9,036 nucleotides of DNA from Avichristensenella sp031549905 (GTDB taxonomy: Bacteria > Bacillota > Clostridia > Christensenellales > Aristaeellaceae): the NCBI GenBank assembly GCA_031549905.1, contig JAVBPC010000052.1, positions 1 to 9,036 of the forward strand. The letters run 5' to 3'. The notes under the pieces were generated by a model. The model saw only the letters and a program-made list of their open reading frames with translations. It did not search any database and was not told the origin of the DNA. Position numbers and translations under genes: made by a program. Shown in pieces: positions 6,468-9,036 of this stretch. Every line of letters starts with the position of its first letter. Positions within the stretch are counted from its first letter, which is position 1.

Positions 6468-7472
6468 ATGAAACGTGGATTTGTAAGCGATAACTGTGCG
6501 GGCGCGCATCCGGAGGTATTGGCGGCAATCCTTGCGGCGAACGAAGGGCATGCACCCAGCTACGGAGCGGATGATTACTGCCTGCGGGCAAAGGAAAAAC
6601 TGTCTGCATTGCTTGGCGGGGGAGAAGCCGTGTTTGTGTTCAACGGCACCGGCGCGAATGTAACGGGCCTTGCGTGCCTGCTGAGACCGTACGAAGCTGT
6701 GATTTGCGCGGACTGTGCACACATCAATGCCGATGAAACCGGCGCGCCTGAGCGTGTGCTCGGCAGCAAGCTGATCCCCATCGCCTCGCCGGATGGCAAG
6801 CTTACCCCATCGATGATCGAGCCATGTTTGTCCGCGAAGGGCAACCCGCACCACAGTCAGCCGCGCGTGATCTCCATCACCAACGTGACGGAGTGGGGCG
6901 CGGTCTATACGCCGGAGGAAGTGCGCACCCTTGCCGATTTTGCGCACCAAAATGGCCTGTTGCTGCATATGGATGGCGCGCGCATCGCAAATGCCGCGGT
7001 GGCGGCCGGCTGCACACTGGCGGCGCTCACCAGTGAAACAGGACTTGATGTGCTGTCGTTCGGCGGGGTCAAGAATGGCTTGCTCTTTGGAGAAGCGGTG
7101 GTGTTCTTTGATAAAGCGATGGCAGGGATCGCCCCGTTTGTGCGAAAGAACGTGACGCAGCTGCAGTCGAAGATGCGCTACATTGGCGCGCAGTACGAGG
7201 CGCTGTTATCCGGCGACCTCTGGAAGCGCAGCGCTGCGCACGCGAACGAAATGGCCGCGCGTGTGGAGACGGCGATTTGCGCGCTGCCAGGCGTGACAAT
7301 CGTGCACCCGGCGGCGGCAAACATGCTGTTCATTCGCCTGGAGGAAACCGCGATGCAGCGCGTGTTGGATGCGAACATGGCCGCCGCGATGGGGGATGTG
7401 GTTCGGCTGGTTGCCTCCTGGGATACGCAGGGGGAGGACATTGATGCGCTGGTGCAAGCGATAAAGGGATAG
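6468..7472 (+). CDS. threonine aldolase-family PLP enzyme (beta-eliminating lyase superfamily)
   Basis: This 334-residue fold-type I PLP enzyme probably cleaves L-threonine or L-allo-threonine to glycine and acetaldehyde. It has the N-terminal SDN (7-9) of aldolases, the ring-stacking histidine region ADCAHINADE (H85), the PLP-ring aspartate in HMDGARIANA (D169), and the Schiff-base lysine in SFGGVKNGLLFGEAVVFF (K202). The GGVKNG form belongs to the subgroup with KNG at the lysine, not the SKGLGAPVG form of Escherichia coli LtaE, so the exact substrate (threonine or another beta-hydroxy amino acid) is less certain. Length is normal. The start is chosen from the binding site at 6452-6457; the protein then begins MKRGFVSDN, matching the family's usual start. 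No operon partner is visible: a divergent tRNA lies upstream and a convergent ABC transporter downstream. It could equally be described as a beta-eliminating lyase. Confidence 0.92.
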   Translation: MKRGFVSDNCAGAHPEVLAAILAANEGHAPSYGADDYCLRAKEKLSALLGGGEAVFVFNGTGANVTGLACLLRPYEAVICADCAHINADETGAPERVLGSKLIPIASPDGKLTPSMIEPCLSAKGNPHHSQPRVISITNVTEWGAVYTPEEVRTLADFAHQNGLLLHMDGARIANAAVAAGCTLAALTSETGLDVLSFGGVKNGLLFGEAVVFFDKAMAGIAPFVRKNVTQLQSKMRYIGAQYEALLSGDLWKRSAAHANEMAARVETAICALPGVTIVHPAAANMLFIRLEETAMQRVLDANMAAAMGDVVRLVASWDTQGEDIDALVQAIKG

Positions 7473-7483
7473 GTTCCAACGGC

Positions 7484-7516
7484 AAAAGAGGTTCCCACCG
7501 TAGCGGGAACCTCTTT
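7484..7516. terminator. bidirectional intrinsic terminator between the aldolase and ABC exporter genes
   Basis: A perfect 12-bp stem (7485-7496 with 7505-7516) closes an 8-nt loop. On the plus strand the stem ends in TTTAT, and on the minus strand in TTTT, so it can stop both convergent genes. The plus-strand U-tract is short and interrupted, so termination may be better for the ABC gene. Confidence 0.88.
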
Positions 7517-7543
7517 ATAATCGCCAAATGAAAAAGTTGATTT

Positions 7544-9036
7544 TTACGCCAGCGCTTCCCGCACCTGCTCAAACTGCGTGTGGTATAAATGCGCGTACAG
7601 CCCATCTGCATGGAGCAACTCCGCATGCGTTCCGCGCTCCACAATGCCTTCGTCCGTCATCACCAGAATCGTATCCGCGCCCCGGATGGTGGCCAGCCGG
7701 TGCGCAATGATCAGCGTGGTACGGTTTTCAGACAGGGTGAAGAGTGATTCCTGAATGATCCGTTCGGTTTCGTTGTCCAGCGCGCTGGTGGCCTCATCCA
7801 GCAGCAGGATGGGTGGGTTTTTCAGGAAAATGCGGGCGATGGCAATGCGCTGCTTTTGCCCGCCGGAAAGCTTTACGCCGCGCTGGCCTACGGAGGTGTC
7901 ATACCCGTTTTCCAGCGACAGAATGAACTCATGCGCGTTTGCGCGCTTTGCGGCGGCAATGATTTCATCCTCACCGGCGCCCGGCTTGGCATAGGCGATG
8001 TTCTCGCGCACCGTGCCGGAGAAAAGAAACACATCCTGCTGCACGATGCCGATGTTGCGGCGCAGGGATTGCTGCGTCATATCGCGCACATCAATGCCGT
8101 CGATGGTCAGCCGGCCGGATTCTATTTCGTAAAAGCGGGGGATCAGGTTGCACAGTGTGGTTTTGCCGCCGCCGGAGGGCCCCACCAGCGCAACGATCTC
8201 GCCCTTGCGCATTGAAAGGTTGATATCAGATAATACATGCCGGCCTTCCAGATAACCGAACGTTACATGGTCAAACTCAATCGCGCCTTCAAGGCGACCG
8301 ACTTCCACCGCGCTCTTTTTGTCCTGGATGGCGGGGTCGATGTGCATCATCTCATCAAAGCGCGCGAAGCTGGCCATGCCGCGCTGGTATGTTTCCAGCA
8401 GGTTTGTAAGCCTGCGCACCGGCTGCAGGAACAGCTCCACATACAGCAGGAATGCCGTCAGGTCGCCTACGCCGATCTGGCCGCGCATCAGGAAGTATCC
8501 GCCGCCGATCAGCGTGATCAGCAGCATCAGGTTCGAGAAAAGCGTGACGCCGCTGTGGAAATGCGACATAACGTAATAGCTTAGCGATTTGATCTTCGTG
8601 AAGGTACGGTTCCCCTCGGCAAACCGGCTTTGCTCATGCGCCTCACCGGTGAAGCTTTTCACCACGCGAACGCCCGAAAGGGAATCTTCCACCTGGGCAT
8701 TGATGTTGCCAAGCTCCGCGCGCAGTTCGCGGAAGCTGGCGCGCATCTTTTTGTTCCATACAACGGAAAACCACATCATCGGGATGACCATGACCAGGAT
8801 GATCAGCGCCAGTTGCCAGCGCATCATCATCATCATCGCGAATGTGCCGATCAGCATCACAACGGAGATAAAGAAATCTTCCGGCCCGTGGTGCGCCACC
8901 TCGGCGATTTCGTTCAGGTCGCTGACGATGCGGGACATGATCTGCCCCGTTTTGTTGTTATCGAAAAATGTGAAGGGCAACTGCGTAACGTGGCTGAACA
9001 GGTCGTGCCGCATATCCCTTTCGATACGGACGCCCA
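7544..9036 (-). CDS. ABC-type multidrug/lipid exporter half-transporter, membrane domain fused to ATPase (5' end outside window)
   Basis: The frame stays open to the window edge, so the N-terminus is missing: seven codons (GVRIERD) precede the first visible Met at 9013, which is internal to the family. Numbering from that Met, the remaining membrane domain shows hydrophobic segments at about 50-82 and 155-175, plus the coupling-helix region. The ATPase has an A-loop Y254, Walker A GPSGGGKTT (278-286), Q-loop VQQD (324-327), signature LSGGQ (382-386), Walker B ILLLDE (402-407), D-loop SALD (410-413) and switch H438, all intact. It is of the MsbA/BmrA exporter type and should work as a homodimer or heterodimer in the cytoplasmic membrane. 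The substrate cannot be inferred; a second half-transporter may lie beyond the edge. The gene ends against the shared terminator. Confidence 0.95.
   Translation of the reverse strand, partial: GVRIERDMRHDLFSHVTQLPFTFFDNNKTGQIMSRIVSDLNEIAEVAHHGPEDFFISVVMLIGTFAMMMMMRWQLALIILVMVIPMMWFSVVWNKKMRASFRELRAELGNINAQVEDSLSGVRVVKSFTGEAHEQSRFAEGNRTFTKIKSLSYYVMSHFHSGVTLFSNLMLLITLIGGGYFLMRGQIGVGDLTAFLLYVELFLQPVRRLTNLLETYQRGMASFARFDEMMHIDPAIQDKKSAVEVGRLEGAIEFDHVTFGYLEGRHVLSDINLSMRKGEIVALVGPSGGGKTTLCNLIPRFYEIESGRLTIDGIDVRDMTQQSLRRNIGIVQQDVFLFSGTVRENIAYAKPGAGEDEIIAAAKRANAHEFILSLENGYDTSVGQRGVKLSGGQKQRIAIARIFLKNPPILLLDEATSALDNETERIIQESLFTLSENRTTLIIAHRLATIRGADTILVMTDEGIVERGTHAELLHADGLYAHLYHTQFEQVREALA

Noticed and set aside
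7544..9013. Treating the ABC exporter as a complete 489-residue protein starting at 9013
   Set aside because: The frame continues upstream to the window edge with family-typical residues (RIERD before MRHDLF), and the first transmembrane helices are missing, so the gene is cut by the window.
1..9036. CRISPR array, insertion sequence, prophage, toxin-antitoxin or defence system
   Set aside because: No regularly spaced repeats, transposase or integrase motifs, or recognisable defence domains appear on either strand; the genes are housekeeping families.

Overview
The window looks like chromosomal housekeeping DNA from a GC-rich Gram-positive, most likely a member of the Clostridia. The evidence is a canonical phenylalanine T-box leader ahead of pheST, promoters close to the TTGACA/TATAAT consensus, purine-rich ribosome binding sites, intrinsic terminators and a tRNA gene with an encoded CCA end. 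No prophage, defence, CRISPR or secondary-metabolite system is visible, and I do not think the window hides an undescribed protein system. The parts that deserve a second look are non-coding.

Layout. Positions 1-69 hold the tail of a plus-strand gene. It converges on a minus-strand block that reads, in transcription order, promoter (5882-5910), Phe T-box leader (about 5615-5875), a 159-bp near-perfectly symmetrical imperfect palindrome (5439-5597), pheS, pheT, a TrmA/RlmD-family rRNA uracil methyltransferase and a Nudix hydrolase (ending at 88). The genes are tightly packed: 12 nt separate pheS and pheT, 3 nt separate pheT and rlmD, and 71 nt separate rlmD from the Nudix gene. One tRNA-Phe-controlled transcript could therefore carry all four. 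Upstream of the pheS promoter lies a less GC-rich stretch of about 380 bp (5923-6301) with no recognisable gene. Next come a minus-strand tRNA-Leu(CAA) with its own promoter and terminator, and then a plus-strand threonine-aldolase-family PLP enzyme (6468-7472). That gene converges on a minus-strand ABC exporter (7544 to beyond the right edge), and the two share a hairpin that can act as a terminator in both directions.

How the parts work together. Uncharged tRNA-Phe should be read by the UUC specifier and the UGGU bulge of the T-box, allowing read-through into pheST when phenylalanylation is limiting. The downstream methyltransferase and Nudix genes may share this control. The palindrome lies between the T-box terminator and the pheS ribosome binding site, so it would be transcribed as a large hairpin in the 5' untranslated region only when antitermination succeeds. 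The tRNA-Leu promoter overlaps the ribosome binding site of the divergent aldolase gene, so those two units are closely interleaved.
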